NCBI GenBank assembly: GCA_024277515.1 | Contig: JAJRVB010000259.1 | Span: 1-5,492, forward strand | DNA: 5,492 nucleotides | Source of the DNA: Nitrospirota bacterium | Lineage (GTDB): Bacteria > Nitrospirota > Thermodesulfovibrionia > UBA6902 | Reading direction: 5' to 3' | In this document: positions 5,351 to 5,492 of the stretch, piece after piece | Layout of the letters: each line of letters starts with the position of its first letter | Numbering within the stretch: position 1 is the stretch's first letter | The notes under the pieces: model-generated | Told to the model about the DNA's origin: nothing | Seen by the model: only the letters and a program-made list of their open reading frames with translations | Database searches by the model: none | Position numbers and translations under genes: made by a program

Positions 5351-5460
5351 GACTAAAGGTCAGCAGGACGATTGCAGACCTTGCAGAATCAAAAACCGTA
5401 CATGCCGAGCACATTTCCGAAGCTATCCAGTACAGGACTCTGGATCGGGACATCGTATAA
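5351..5460 (+). pseudogene. comM: 3' remnant of a ComM/YifB Mg-chelatase-like ATPase gene
   Basis: The frame ends RLKVSRTIADLAESKTV, AEHISEAIQYRTLDRDIV and stop at 5458-5460. This matches the C-terminal end of ComM/YifB, where YDRILKVARTIADL-x-AEAIQYR is highly conserved. ComM is an AAA+ helicase of about 500 residues that drives branch migration during natural transformation; only about 35 residues remain. Upstream the frame stays open back to a TTG at 5227, but residues such as MIVFLYGYPAKISRLEG show no ComM similarity, and the catalytic AAA+ domain is absent. The homology break lies near 5340-5355, beside a G6 run (5337-5342). The 5' part is not on the other side of the insertion sequence within this window. 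It is probably non-functional; expression of a short chimeric peptide cannot be excluded. Confidence 0.65.
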
Positions 5461-5492
5461 AACGATAGCAGGCCGTTTTTGAAAAAAAGGGG

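Noticed and set aside
3431..5477. 13-of-14 direct repeat (GATATCAGGCCGTT at 3431-3444, GATAGCAGGCCGTT at 5464-5477) as a target duplication of the insertion sequence
   Set aside because: A match of this quality is expected about twice by chance in the window, and the right copy lies 250 bp outside the likely element end, beyond the comM remnant.

Overview
The window looks like the chromosome of a diderm bacterium related to Nitrospirota or the former Deltaproteobacteria. This is inferred from the gene order yggS-proC-yggT-divIVA-hisS, the cysteine-rich insert in HisS and the style of the intergenic repeats; no taxonomic marker is present, so it is a moderate guess.

Layout. Positions 1-86 hold the last 27 codons of yggS (PLP homeostasis). 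A 199-bp spacer follows, containing a heptad-built inverted repeat. proC (286-1080, proline synthesis), yggT (1130-1426, small membrane protein), divIVA (1583-2056, polar/septal coiled-coil protein) and hisS (2046-3296, histidyl-tRNA synthetase) all run rightwards. divIVA and hisS overlap by 11 bp and are almost surely cotranscribed. yggT has its own plausible promoter, whose -10 box lies inside a perfect 16-bp palindrome. Everything right of hisS is a disturbed region: a decayed ribbon-helix-helix antitoxin-like gene on the minus strand (3345-3437), an intact IS1634-type DDE transposase gene on the minus strand (3473-5182), and the last roughly 35 codons of a ComM/YifB Mg-chelatase-like gene (5351-5460) joined to unrelated sequence.

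The left half combines housekeeping metabolism (PLP, proline, His-tRNA) with envelope and division functions (YggT, DivIVA), a neighbourhood seen next to division genes in many bacteria. The right half is accessory: an apparently functional insertion sequence between two gene wrecks.

The most interesting signal is a pair of intergenic elements (103-190 and 1433-1525) with unrelated arm sequences but the same architecture. Each has four degenerate 7-bp units in the left arm, a core of about 35 bp starting TAGGGRAG and ending near TTYTCC, then inverted 7-bp units in the right arm. The TAGGG motif starts exactly 29 bp from the arm start in both, and each element lies just after a stop codon. This suggests a repeat family defined by period and core rather than by sequence. 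Two start codons (proC and the transposase) lie 6-8 nt after a good -10 box with no Shine-Dalgarno sequence, suggesting leaderless mRNAs.
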